A DNA stretch of 64,000 nt, taken from the NCBI GenBank assembly GCA_903910555.1, contig CAIVZZ010000004.1, positions 1 through 64,000 of the forward strand, in the 5' to 3' direction. The notes beneath the pieces were generated by a model that saw only the letters and a list, made by a program, of their open reading frames with translations, had not been told where the DNA came from and made no database searches. Every line of letters begins with the position of its first letter. Position 1 is the first letter of the stretch. This document shows, in pieces, positions 41,388 through 50,107 of this stretch. The translations under genes were made by a program, and so were the position numbers. The stretch is from an uncultured Gemmatimonadota bacterium. Its GTDB lineage: Bacteria > Gemmatimonadota > Gemmatimonadetes > Gemmatimonadales > Gemmatimonadaceae.

Positions 41388-41875
41388 GAAAGAACGCGGA
41401 CGTTCCGCGCGCAGCGTGCGCGCACTGTGCCACGAGCCGCGAAGGCACGGTCGACCGCCGCGCGTTTCTGTCGGTCGCGACGCTCGCCGCCGCGTCGGCC
41501 TTGCTGCAGGCGTGCGGCGGCGGAGGCGGCGCGGCGTTCTTCACCGGACCATCAGGCGGTGCGCTCGTCGTGAAGCTTTCTGATTTTGCGGCGCTCGCCA
41601 CTGTCGGCGGACTCGCGCGCGTCGACAACGGCGTTGGCGCACCGACTGCGCTCGCGCGAACGGGCGCGTCGTCGTTCGTCGGCATCACGATGGTCTGCAC
41701 GCATCAGGGCGCGACGATCGATGTGATCAATGGCGCGAGTTTCCGCTGCCCGAACCACGGGGCGCTCTTCAGCTCAACTGGTGCGTGGCAGGGCGGCCAG
41801 CCGACATCGAGCCTCGCGACTTACTCCGCCACGTTCGACGGCACCAACACCGTCACGATCGCGCGCCCGGCCTGA
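41384..41875 (+). CDS. Rieske [2Fe-2S] lipoprotein (first pair)
   Basis: 163 aa. An N-terminal Cys pair (ACAHCATSRE) is followed by a twin-Arg-containing hydrophobic stretch (DRRAFLSVATLAAASALLQAC) that ends in a lipobox-like LQAC, so it is probably a Tat-exported lipoprotein. The Rieske cluster ligands are VCTHQG (Cys, His) and CPNHGALF (Cys, His), about residues 105-130. It would pass electrons in the periplasm, probably with the overlapping upstream membrane protein. A similar pair occurs at 43864-44890. Confidence 0.88.
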   Translation: MRKNADVPRAACAHCATSREGTVDRRAFLSVATLAAASALLQACGGGGGAAFFTGPSGGALVVKLSDFAALATVGGLARVDNGVGAPTALARTGASSFVGITMVCTHQGATIDVINGASFRCPNHGALFSSTGAWQGGQPTSSLATYSATFDGTNTVTIARPA

Positions 41876-41886
41876 CTGCGGTGCTG

Positions 41887-43821
41887 TCAGTTGCGCGATT
41901 GAGCGACTTCCCATTTGGCGAGCGCGTCGTCGAGCGACCGCTGCGCGGCGGTGAGCTCTTTATCGAGCTTTCCGGCCTGTTTGGCCTTCGCGGCGCTCCC
42001 GTCATACAGGGCGGGATCGTCCAATGCTTTGCGGAGCTCGGCAACTTTTCGCTCGAGGTCGTGGACGGCACGCTCGGCGTTGCCGGCGGCTTTTTGCGCG
42101 GCTTTGCGGGCGGCCTGGTCTTTCTGCTCCGCGGCGGCGTTTCCGCGCGCACGAACTTTTTCTTGCTCACGGCGCGCGTCAGAGGCGACGGCGTCCGCGG
42201 CGCGGCGCGCCAGCGCGGCGTCGTTGAGCGAGCGCTCCCAGTCGACGAACGTCCCGCCGAAGTCCCGCAGCTTCTCACCGTCGAACGCCCAGACGCGCGT
42301 CGCGAGTTCGCGCAGCAGCGCGCGGTCGTGGCTGACGAGCAGAACGGTGCCTTCGTAGTCCTCGATCGCATCTTCGATCGCTTCGATCGATTCGACGTCG
42401 AGATGGTTTGTGGGCTCGTCGAGAATGAGCATGTTCGCGCGCTGCAGCACGATTACCGCGAGCGCCAGCCTGGAGCGCTCACCGCCGGAAAGCGTGCGCG
42501 TGGAACGAAAAACTTCTTCGCCGGAGAAGCCAAAGCAGCCGAGATGATTTTGAATCGCGCCGCGCGTCCAGAGCGGGCGCAGATTCTCAATCACTTCATA
42601 CAGGCTCGCATCGAGCGGGAGCTTGTCGTGATCCTGGCGAAAGTAGGCCGGCGTAACAGAGCCGCCGAGTTTTACCGCGCCGCCGTGCGGTTCGCGTTCA
42701 CCGAGCAGCGTCTTGATCAGCGTGGTTTTTCCGGCGCCGTTCGGTCCGACGAGCGCGATAACGTCGCCGCGATTCGCGGTCGCAGAGAAATCGCGAACGA
42801 GCGTGCGATCGCCGATCGCAACCGTAAGACTTTCGGCGGCAATCACGCGGTCACCGCCACGCTCGTTGATCTCGAGCCGCAATTCCATGGTGCCGCCAGC
42901 GCCCGGCGGCGGCGTGAGGCGCGGAAGTCTGTCGAGCCGCTTGCGACGCCCCTTGGCCTGCGATGTGTTTTGTCCGGCGATGTTGCGGCGGATGTAGTCC
43001 TCTTCCTTCGCGATCATCGTGCGCTGCTTCTCGACTTGACGCTCGAGCGCGAGCCTGCGTTCGGCGCGCTGCTGAACGAAGCTGGAGTAGCCGCCGCGGT
43101 ACGTCTCGGCGGTTCCGCCTTCGAGATGCAGCACGTGATCGGCGATTTCATCGAGAAAGGCGCGATCGTGGCTGATCACAATGACGGTTTCGTCGAGCTC
43201 GCGGATGTATTGCTGGAGCCAGGCCGTGGTCTCGAGGTCGAGATGGTTCGTGGGCTCGTCGAGCAGGAGAAGATCTGCGGGCGCTACAAGCTGAGCGGCG
43301 AGCCCGACACGGCCGCGCTCGCCGCCGCTGAGCGTCGCGACGCGGCGCGTCTTCGATTCTTCGGCGTCAAACGCGAGTCCCTGAAGGACGGCGTCGACGC
43401 GAGCGTGAAAGGTGTAGCCGCCCTCGTGAGCGAAAGTTTCGAGGTCGTGCCCATACTGCTCGAGAATCGCCGCCGGCGCGCGCTCGCCAAGTTCGGCGAG
43501 TTTCGCGGCTTGTTCAGCGAGCGAAACTTCCAATGCCATGACAGACGCATACGGAAGCGCCGCCGCGTCCCACACGCTCACCGCCGCGCCGAAGTCCCGG
43601 TGCTGGTCGAGCAGCGAGACCTTCAGACCGGGCGTCCGCGCAACCGCACCGCGGGCCGGCGTGAGCGTACCTGTAATTATCTTGAACAGCGAGGTCTTAC
43701 CGCTGCCGTTGCGACCTACAATTCCCCAACGATCGCCCTTCCCGACCGTAAATGTTATGTCGTGGAAGAGGGTCGTTGCGCCGAATTCGACGGCGATGTC
43801 GGAAAGCGAGAGTTGGGTCAC
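41887..43821 (-). CDS. ABC-F family ATPase (Uup/YdiF-like)
   Basis: 644 aa with two ABC domains and no membrane part, typical of ribosome-associated ABC-F proteins that rescue or remodel translation. Domain 1: GRNGSGKTSL, LSGGERGRV and LLLDEPTNHLD. Domain 2: GPNGAGKTTL, LSGGERSRLA and LILDEPTNHLD. The linker between (about 240-310) is charged. A C-terminal coiled coil (about 540-640, Ala/Lys-rich) resembles the Uup tail. It sits between two membrane-Rieske pairs but on the opposite strand, so it is not in their operons. Confidence 0.95.
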   Translation of the reverse strand: MTQLSLSDIAVEFGATTLFHDITFTVGKGDRWGIVGRNGSGKTSLFKIITGTLTPARGAVARTPGLKVSLLDQHRDFGAAVSVWDAAALPYASVMALEVSLAEQAAKLAELGERAPAAILEQYGHDLETFAHEGGYTFHARVDAVLQGLAFDAEESKTRRVATLSGGERGRVGLAAQLVAPADLLLLDEPTNHLDLETTAWLQQYIRELDETVIVISHDRAFLDEIADHVLHLEGGTAETYRGGYSSFVQQRAERRLALERQVEKQRTMIAKEEDYIRRNIAGQNTSQAKGRRKRLDRLPRLTPPPGAGGTMELRLEINERGGDRVIAAESLTVAIGDRTLVRDFSATANRGDVIALVGPNGAGKTTLIKTLLGEREPHGGAVKLGGSVTPAYFRQDHDKLPLDASLYEVIENLRPLWTRGAIQNHLGCFGFSGEEVFRSTRTLSGGERSRLALAVIVLQRANMLILDEPTNHLDVESIEAIEDAIEDYEGTVLLVSHDRALLRELATRVWAFDGEKLRDFGGTFVDWERSLNDAALARRAADAVASDARREQEKVRARGNAAAEQKDQAARKAAQKAAGNAERAVHDLERKVAELRKALDDPALYDGSAAKAKQAGKLDKELTAAQRSLDDALAKWEVAQSRN

Positions 43822-43863
43822 TCACGAAAGATCGCAGGCGGACACCCTCAAGTGGAGTGCTGA

Positions 43864-44364
43864 GTGATGGCAATAGTTGAAACGCTCGAGGCTGCGCTCA
43901 AGCCGTGGGCCGATTTTTACGGCCATACCAAGCCCGTGCAGGCGGCTGTCGAGTTTCTGCACGTCGGCGGCCTGCTCGTCGGCGGCGGTTTTGCCATTGC
44001 GGCGGATCGCGCGGCACTGCGGGCGCTGAAGGCCGATCTGGAGCACAAGAAGTTCGTGCTACGCGATTTTACGACCATTCACACGCCCGTCATCATCGCG
44101 CTCACCGTTTCGCTCCTTTCCGGCTTGCTGCTGCTGGCGAGCGATGTCGGAACTTTCCTCGTCTCGCCGGTGTTTTGGATCAAGATGACGCTGGTGGCTC
44201 TGTTGCTCGCCAACGGGTATCTGGTGAAGCGCACGGAAGAACAGCTCAATGCCGATCCATCCCCCGGCAACCGTGCGTGGCCGCGCTTCAAGTTCGGCGC
44301 GATCGCGAGCATCACGCTCTGGCTCTCCACGACGCTCGCCGGCGTCATTCTCCTCAATTCCTGA
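43864..44364 (+). CDS. Membrane protein partnered with a Rieske protein (second pair)
   Basis: 166 aa; GTG 43864 and the adjoining ATG 43867 are both possible starts. Four hydrophobic helices: AAVEFLHVGGLLVGGGFAIA, VIIALTVSLLSGLLLLA, VFWIKMTLVALLLANGYLV and ASITLWLSTTLAGVILL. His residues near helix ends (GHTKPV, FLHVGG, TIHTPV) are candidate haem ligands, not proven. The Rieske gene starts 4 bp after its stop. Same logic as the pair at 40749-41875, though overall sequence similarity to that membrane protein is low. Confidence 0.7.
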   Translation: MMAIVETLEAALKPWADFYGHTKPVQAAVEFLHVGGLLVGGGFAIAADRAALRALKADLEHKKFVLRDFTTIHTPVIIALTVSLLSGLLLLASDVGTFLVSPVFWIKMTLVALLLANGYLVKRTEEQLNADPSPGNRAWPRFKFGAIASITLWLSTTLAGVILLNS

Positions 44365-44368
44365 TTCA

Positions 44369-44890
44369 ATGACCGATATGCATTTGTCCGACGATTGCGG
44401 TGGCTGCCCGTTGATCGACAACGCACCAAAAAACGGCCGCCGGGAATTTCTTCGTGAGCTCGGTCTCGCGGCCGCGGCCGTTGCCGCACTCGGCGCGACA
44501 GCCGGGGCGATGCCCGTGCACATGATCAAGGCGATCGCGGAGCGTGATGAAATGGTGACGTATCCATTTCCATCGGCCGACGGCGTCTACATCGACACGA
44601 AAAAAGAAGTCATCGTCGCGCGCTCCGCGGGTCAGGTGTACGCGTTCATGCTCGCATGCCCGCACCAGAACACGGCGCTGCGCTGGAACGCGAGGGATCA
44701 GAAGTTCCAGTGCCCGAAGCACCATTCGCAGTACAAGCCGGACGGCACGTTCATCGACGGGCGCGCAACCAGAGCAATGGACCGTTTTGCGCTCAAGCAC
44801 GACGGCTCGAATCTCATCGTGAATCTCGACAAGGTGTTCGAAGAAGATCGCGACGCGGCTGGATGGAAGGGCGCGTCGGTCGCCGCGTAG
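44369..44890 (+). CDS. Rieske [2Fe-2S] protein (second pair)
   Basis: 173 aa from ATG 44369. N-terminal CGGC (11-14), then a Tat-type motif NGRREFLRELGLAAAAVAAL. The cluster ligands are ACPHQN and QCPKHHSQY: Cys-x-His, 15 residues, Cys-x-x-His. Unlike the first Rieske protein it shows no lipobox, so it may stay anchored by its N-terminal helix. Probable periplasmic electron carrier with the upstream membrane protein. Its stop lies next to the convergent acyl-CoA dehydrogenase stop. Confidence 0.88.
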   Translation: MTDMHLSDDCGGCPLIDNAPKNGRREFLRELGLAAAAVAALGATAGAMPVHMIKAIAERDEMVTYPFPSADGVYIDTKKEVIVARSAGQVYAFMLACPHQNTALRWNARDQKFQCPKHHSQYKPDGTFIDGRATRAMDRFALKHDGSNLIVNLDKVFEEDRDAAGWKGASVAA

Positions 44891-46651
44891 CTAGCTGTCC
44901 GTCGGCGCCGCCACAGTGAGCGATCCGGTCTCGAGCGCCCGCTCGGCAAGCGATTTCATCCGCGCATCCTGATTCCGCTCGAGCGCGCGCACGTTACGGC
45001 GCGCCCGGCGCATGGCCATCGGGATGAAAATCTTCGCGTTATCGAGATCGGCTTGCGCCTTATCAACGCCGCCGGCCTTGTTGATTGCCCAACTCGCGCG
45101 TGAGAGTGTCGCCGTCGCGAGATAGACATCGATCGCAACGTTTGCCATGCGCTCCTGCTGGAACTGATGTTCGATCACATCCTTTCCGTGCGCGATCAAG
45201 AGTTTCTCCACGCCAAGCGCGAGATCGTGCACCACGGTCGCAATCTGCTCCGCTTCATCCTTGAGCGCGGGATGGGCGTGCGGGAACGAGGGCTTCACCA
45301 CCTGCCGCTTCACGCGCTCGCCGAGAAACGAACCGATCGCACCAAGTGAGTGGAGCGGATCGCGGAATGCCTTACCGATCGCCTTGAGATGCTCGCCCGG
45401 CTGTTGCAACCCGCTCAACGCGATAAGCGCTCGCAGAACTTCGTTCGTGCCCTCAAAAATCATGTTGATGCGCGAATCGCGCACGGCCTGCTCGTACGGA
45501 AACTCTTTGGAGTAGCCGATGCCGCCGGCGATCTGCATCGCGTCAACCGATGATTTGAACGCAAGCTCCGACGCGAACACTTTGCACGCGGCGGTCTCGA
45601 GCGAGAAATCAATTCCGCCTTTGTCGACCATCGATGCCGTGAGCATCCATCCCGCGTCGGCCGCGTAACATTCCGCAGCGGCCACCGCAAATTTTCGCTG
45701 GATCATCTCAAACGATCCGATCGGCCGTCCGAACTGTTCGCGCTCCTTCGCGTATCCGAGCGCGATATCCAAAATGCGACGCGTGCCGCGCGCCGATCCC
45801 GCCGCGAGACCAAGCCGGCCGGAGTTCAGAATTTCCAGAGCGATCTTGAAGCCGTGGCCGACCTCGCCAAGCATGTCTTCGACGGGCACGACCACATTTT
45901 CGAATGTCACCGCACGAGTGTCGCTCGCTTTGATTCCCATCTTCTCTTCGATCTTGCCGAGCGAAACACCCGGCGCGTGCGCGTTCACGATGAATGCGGT
46001 CACGCGCTGCTTCGGCTTTCCGTCGATCTCAACGGGGACTTTCGCGAAGACGGTAAAGACGCCCGCGTAGCCCGCGTTCGAAATCCAGATCTTCTGACCG
46101 TTCAGCGTGTAGCTCTTGCCGTCAGCGCTCGGAACAGCGGTCGTGCGCATCGCCTGCGCGTCGGATCCCGAGCCCGGCTCGGTGAGGCAGAACGCGGCGA
46201 TGAGTTCGCCGCTCGCGCATTTCGTGAGCCAGCGCTTCTTCTGATCGTCGGTCCCGAAGAGCGTGATCCCCTTGCAGCCGATGGACTGGTGCGCGCCGAA
46301 ATACACAGTGAGCGCGGGATCAGTCGCTCCGATTTCACCGAAGACGCGGTTGAACATCATCGCGCTCGCGCCGAATCCGCCGTACTCCTCGGGGATGTTC
46401 ATTCCCATTAAGCCCAGCTCGGCCATTCCGCTGCGGACATTATCGGGGAAGTGACCGTCGTGATCCTGCTTCGCCGAGTCGACGTTGTCTTTCGCCCACG
46501 CGCGGAACGAGTCGAGGATCGCGGCGAGATTTTCTTTCTCTTCGCTGCTCAACTCGGGAAACGGGAAGACCAGAGATTCCCGGATCTCGCCGAGGAACAC
46601 GCCTTTGGTGAAGGAAGTGTTGTGGTCTGGATCGGCGAGATGGACGGTCAT
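44891..46651 (-). CDS. Acyl-CoA dehydrogenase
   Basis: 586 aa FAD enzyme of fatty-acid beta-oxidation, in the longer VLCAD/ACAD9-like size class. Motifs: N-terminal IPEEYGGFGASAMMF, FAD/substrate block AFCLTEPGSGSDAQAM, WISNAGYAG, and VRDSRINMIFEGTNEVLRAL with the C-terminal-domain pattern. An additional C-terminal helical domain (about 430-586) fits this class. The start ATG follows the PH-like gene by 2 bp, so the two are co-transcribed. Confidence 0.95.
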   Translation of the reverse strand: MTVHLADPDHNTSFTKGVFLGEIRESLVFPFPELSSEEKENLAAILDSFRAWAKDNVDSAKQDHDGHFPDNVRSGMAELGLMGMNIPEEYGGFGASAMMFNRVFGEIGATDPALTVYFGAHQSIGCKGITLFGTDDQKKRWLTKCASGELIAAFCLTEPGSGSDAQAMRTTAVPSADGKSYTLNGQKIWISNAGYAGVFTVFAKVPVEIDGKPKQRVTAFIVNAHAPGVSLGKIEEKMGIKASDTRAVTFENVVVPVEDMLGEVGHGFKIALEILNSGRLGLAAGSARGTRRILDIALGYAKEREQFGRPIGSFEMIQRKFAVAAAECYAADAGWMLTASMVDKGGIDFSLETAACKVFASELAFKSSVDAMQIAGGIGYSKEFPYEQAVRDSRINMIFEGTNEVLRALIALSGLQQPGEHLKAIGKAFRDPLHSLGAIGSFLGERVKRQVVKPSFPHAHPALKDEAEQIATVVHDLALGVEKLLIAHGKDVIEHQFQQERMANVAIDVYLATATLSRASWAINKAGGVDKAQADLDNAKIFIPMAMRRARRNVRALERNQDARMKSLAERALETGSLTVAAPTDS

Positions 46652-46653
46652 GA

Positions 46654-47016
46654 TCAGGCCCGGTTCTTGGTGGAGTCAGTGATGAGCTGTACGGCGCCGG
46701 CAGGATCGCGCACTTGCAGTATGAGCGCGTCATAGGTCTCGTGTGCGAGATCGACGACGATCGTGTGCTCCGGTTTATGCGTGTCGTAAAAAACAAAGCG
46801 GCCTTTCGTGTAGAAGGCACCGGCGGTGATCACACCGGGGATATCGGCTCCCCCGACCCTCACTCCATGCCACCATCCCTTTGCGGCGTCGTCGTCGACG
46901 CGCGCTCCCTTGATATGAGCGAGTGGAATCTCGAGGCGGCTGCGCAGCGCCCACAGCTTGTCCCATCCCTCCACTTCAAACACGAGGCTGTCGCCCTGCA
47001 GCGTAATGTCGACCAT
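46654..47016 (-). CDS. Small PH-like domain protein
   Basis: 120 aa. A short beta-rich protein (VDITLQGDSLVFEVEGWDKLW, RLEIPLAHIKGARVDDD, GAFYTKGRFVFYDT, TIVVDLAHETYDALILQV) that matches the pattern of bacterial PH-like domain proteins. No catalytic residues are apparent. It lies 2 bp before the acyl-CoA dehydrogenase start and 28 bp after the FAD oxidase stop on the same strand. Confidence 0.6.
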   Translation of the reverse strand: MVDITLQGDSLVFEVEGWDKLWALRSRLEIPLAHIKGARVDDDAAKGWWHGVRVGGADIPGVITAGAFYTKGRFVFYDTHKPEHTIVVDLAHETYDALILQVRDPAGAVQLITDSTKNRA

Positions 47017-47044
47017 CAGTGCGTCTCCGGTGTTCCTGCGTTGA

Positions 47045-48178
47045 TCATTTCTCTGTCAGTAGTCTAGCGAATTCCGTTGTGCCGCCGCTGGCCAGGTGTG
47101 CCGCGGCACGTCCGCAGAGGGCGCCGACCGCGTTGCCGGTGCCGCTGTAGCCGCCGAGCACCCAGACGCCCGGGCGAACTTCAGCGAGCACCGGGAGCCC
47201 GTTGAAGGTATACGACACATTTGCCGCCCAGCGGTGCGTGATTGGTGCGCTCACACGGATCTTTTCGCGCAGAACGGACTCGAGATAATTCTGGATAAAC
47301 AGGGACGGTTCGTTTTCGGTCGTCCATTCGGTGTCGATCGATTTGTCGCGGCCGCCGCCGAGCGCGATCGAGCCATCGGGAAGCTGCTGGTAGTAGTCGA
47401 ATCCGTACCGCGCGTAGACAGGGCAGGGGACTTCGATCTCGCGGGTCGGCGCAGTGGCGAGCATTTGCAAGCGCGCAGTGCGCACGGTGCCCGCGAGCTC
47501 CGGCACCAATGATTCGAGCTTTCCATCAACTGCGACTATGACTGTGTCGCAGTTGATGCGACCGCGATCCGTGACGACTTCGTTCGCGCTGAATGAGATC
47601 GCGCGTGTCTTGGCGAACAGCTGCGCACCGCGTGCGACATTGCTCATCGCGAGCGCGCGGCACCGCGCGAGCGGATTGAACGACGCGTCGCCCGGGAAAA
47701 ACAGACCGCGCCCGAACTGTCCGTCATAGTCTTCCACCGGCATGCGGTCCGCGCGCATCGCGTCGCGCTGGCGAGCGCAGTCGGCGAACTCTTCGTCGGA
47801 CTCGGCGATGCGCAGCGATCCAGGGAAACGCACCGTGCCGGGCGCCTGCGCGGCTATGCGGCCGATTTCTTCAAGCGTGAGTTGATGAATTCGCAGGGCG
47901 CGCGCGCGTCCGATCGCCGTGCCGGCATCGTGATGGAAGTCAGCGGTCCCGCCCAGAAGAAAGCCGCCATTTCGGCCAGCCGCGCCGGCGGCGACGTCGG
48001 CCGCATCGATCCCGATCACGCGACGGCCGAGGTCGAGAAGTTCGCTCACGGCGGTAAGCCCGGAGCCGCCGAGGCCGATTACGCAGACGTCGGTGGTGAG
48101 ATCGGAGGCTTGAGGGGCGAGCGTGCGCCACGCGCCGTCATCCCACACGGGCGTGTTATTCAGCGAAGGCGGATTCAC
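47045..48178 (-). CDS. FAD-dependent oxidoreductase, DAO/gamma-glutamylputrescine oxidase type
   Basis: 377 aa. The FAD-binding motif VCVIGLGGSGLTAVSEL is followed by AAGAAGRNGGFLLGG, typical of the D-amino-acid oxidase/PuuB family. Substrate-side segments include PCPVYARYGFDYYQQLPDG and LGGGRD; the C-terminal FAD contact is WVLGGYSGTGNAVGAL. Probably oxidises an amine or amino acid; exact substrate unknown. First gene of the minus-strand run into the PH-like and acyl-CoA dehydrogenase genes. Confidence 0.88.
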   Translation of the reverse strand: MNPPSLNNTPVWDDGAWRTLAPQASDLTTDVCVIGLGGSGLTAVSELLDLGRRVIGIDAADVAAGAAGRNGGFLLGGTADFHHDAGTAIGRARALRIHQLTLEEIGRIAAQAPGTVRFPGSLRIAESDEEFADCARQRDAMRADRMPVEDYDGQFGRGLFFPGDASFNPLARCRALAMSNVARGAQLFAKTRAISFSANEVVTDRGRINCDTVIVAVDGKLESLVPELAGTVRTARLQMLATAPTREIEVPCPVYARYGFDYYQQLPDGSIALGGGRDKSIDTEWTTENEPSLFIQNYLESVLREKIRVSAPITHRWAANVSYTFNGLPVLAEVRPGVWVLGGYSGTGNAVGALCGRAAAHLASGGTTEFARLLTEK

Positions 48179-48235
48179 AGATATCAGTATACTCGCTTTT
48201 GTCGTAGATTCTCGGTCTACTCAGCCCCGGCTCAT

Positions 48236-49294
48236 ATGCGCCCAATTGCCCTGCTCCTCGCCTTCGCCACCGCAGCATCCGCCCAGGCCGTGCGGGGCGT
48301 CGAAGGCGACTACACCACGAAGAATTTCAAATTCGTATCGGGAGAATCGATCCCCGAACTGCGAATTCATTACACGACACTCGGCACCCCCCGCCGCGAT
48401 GCAAAAGGCATCGTCCGCAATGCCGTGCTGATCGGCCACGGAACTGGCGGAACCGGACGCGCATTTCTGTCGCCGCAGTTTGCAGGCGTCCTGTTCGGAC
48501 CGGGCCAGCTGCTCGACACGGCCAACTACTACATCATTCTGCCCGACGGCCTCGGCCACGGCGGATCGAGCAAGCCGAGCAACGGGCTGCACGCAAAGTT
48601 TCCGCACTACGACTACGACGACATGGTGCGAGCCGAGTATCTCATGGTCACTGAGGGGCTTAAGGTGAACCATCTGCGGCTGATCATGGGCACGTCGATG
48701 GGGTGCATGCATGCGTGGGTTTTTGGCTACACCTATCCGGCACTCGCCGACGGCCTCGTTCCGCTCGCGTGCCTGCCGACGCAGCTTGCCGGCCGAAACC
48801 GCATGATCCGCAGGATGATGATGGACGACATCCTCGACAGCCCCGATTACAATGGCGGCGAATATACAGCGCAGCCGCTCGGACTCCGCGCCGCACTCGG
48901 ACAGCTCTACATCATGTCGAGCGCACCGCTCGTGCAGCAGAAGGCGGCGCCGACGCGCGACAAGGCGGATACGATCATTCGCGCGTACATCAACGCCGGC
49001 ATGAAGACGACCGACGCAAACGACATGCTCTATTACTTCGCCGCGTCGCGAAACTACGATCCGTCGTCGCATCTCGCGGCGGTCACCGCGCCGGTGCTCG
49101 CGATCAACTCGGCGGACGACTTTGTGAATCCGCCCGAGCTGGGGATTGAGGAAAAACTCATCACGCAGGTCAAGAACGCGAAGTTCGTGATGATCCCGAT
49201 CAGCGACCAGACGCGGGGTCATGGAACACACACGCTCCCTGCGGTGTGGGGTAACTATCTCAAGGACTTCATGGCGACGCTGCCCGAGCGCTAG
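48236..49294 (+). CDS. Exported alpha/beta hydrolase of the homoserine O-acetyltransferase-like group
   Basis: 352 aa from ATG 48236. A signal peptide (about 1-18, ATAASAQA) is unusual for this MetX-like fold, so biosynthesis of methionine is unlikely. VLIGHGTGGTGRAFL, nucleophile elbow MGTSMGCMHAW, acid NSADDFVNP and histidine GHGTHTLPAVW give an intact triad. The lid is HRMIRRMMMDDI-like. Likely a periplasmic esterase or acyltransferase. The TonB-plug-like gene follows after 12 bp. Confidence 0.85.
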   Translation: MRPIALLLAFATAASAQAVRGVEGDYTTKNFKFVSGESIPELRIHYTTLGTPRRDAKGIVRNAVLIGHGTGGTGRAFLSPQFAGVLFGPGQLLDTANYYIILPDGLGHGGSSKPSNGLHAKFPHYDYDDMVRAEYLMVTEGLKVNHLRLIMGTSMGCMHAWVFGYTYPALADGLVPLACLPTQLAGRNRMIRRMMMDDILDSPDYNGGEYTAQPLGLRAALGQLYIMSSAPLVQQKAAPTRDKADTIIRAYINAGMKTTDANDMLYYFAASRNYDPSSHLAAVTAPVLAINSADDFVNPPELGIEEKLITQVKNAKFVMIPISDQTRGHGTHTLPAVWGNYLKDFMATLPER

Positions 49295-49306
49295 AGGAGA
49301 CTCTGC

Positions 49307-50098
49307 ATGCGATTTACTCCGTTCTGCATCAACACGATCGGCGTTGTGGCGGCAGTCGCTTTTGCGGCGTCCGCCGCAGGCGCACAGGATCGTGCTCTGC
49401 GCGTGACGAGTCCGGATAGCGAGCCTATCGCCTATGCGTTTGTGCAGGCCAACGGCGGACGCGCGATGCTGACCGACGAAAATGGCCGCGTCAGCATCGG
49501 CGCCGGGAAGAAGCAGACTCTTACGATCGAAGTGCGCCGCATCGGCTACACGCCCTATTACGGGAAGGTCGATTTTCCCGATACGGCGATTACGATTCCG
49601 ATTATCCTGCCGAGCATCGCGCAGCAGCTGAGCTCGGTGAAAGTCACGGCAGACAAAAGCAAATCACCGCTCGAGCGCAGCGGCTTCTACCGTCGCTGGC
49701 TGGACGGCCAGAAGGGCGTGACCAGCGCGGCGTTTATCGGGCCCGAAGAAATTGAGAAAAAGAATGAAGCGCGCGTGAGCACCATTCTTGGCTCTGTGAA
49801 CGGAATCCGGATCACGCGCACATCCAACGGGAACAACGTTGTCGTATCGGGCACGAGTTCCTGCGGCATGGCGGTCATCATCGACGGCCGCCAGGTATGT
49901 CCCAATGCCGGTTGCCGCATTTTGGATACGAGCGCCGGGATGACCGATATGAACTCGGTTCTCATCGATCAGGTTATCGATCTCAGCGCGATCGCGGGGA
50001 TCGAAGTGTACCGGCGCGGCGGCAACATGCCGTCGGATTTTCACGTCGACGGCGAGTGCGGCGCGGTTGCCCTCTGGACCGGATCGCGCCGCCGCTGA
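49307..50098 (+). CDS. Exported protein with carboxypeptidase-regulatory-like and TonB-plug-like domains, no barrel
   Basis: 263 aa. A signal peptide (about 1-26) is followed by a CarboxypepD-reg-like fold (about 28-105: SEPIAYAFVQANGGRAMLTDENGRVSI and IEVRRIGYTPYYG). A plug-like segment comes next (about 110-255: LSSVKVTA, ARVSTILGSVNGIRITR, CGMAVIIDGRQVC, IAGIEVYRRGGNMPSDF). The protein ends where the TonB-dependent receptor barrel would begin. Four Cys in the plug part suggest disulfides. It is a short family form rather than a truncation: no barrel remnant lies downstream. Confidence 0.78.
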   Translation: MRFTPFCINTIGVVAAVAFAASAAGAQDRALRVTSPDSEPIAYAFVQANGGRAMLTDENGRVSIGAGKKQTLTIEVRRIGYTPYYGKVDFPDTAITIPIILPSIAQQLSSVKVTADKSKSPLERSGFYRRWLDGQKGVTSAAFIGPEEIEKKNEARVSTILGSVNGIRITRTSNGNNVVVSGTSSCGMAVIIDGRQVCPNAGCRILDTSAGMTDMNSVLIDQVIDLSAIAGIEVYRRGGNMPSDFHVDGECGAVALWTGSRRR

Positions 50099-50107
50099 TC
50101 GGCGTTA

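Noticed and set aside
41885-43863. Long plus-strand open frame opposite the ABC-F gene
   Set aside because: Arg/Ala-rich antisense translation with no domain; the minus strand encodes two complete ABC domains.
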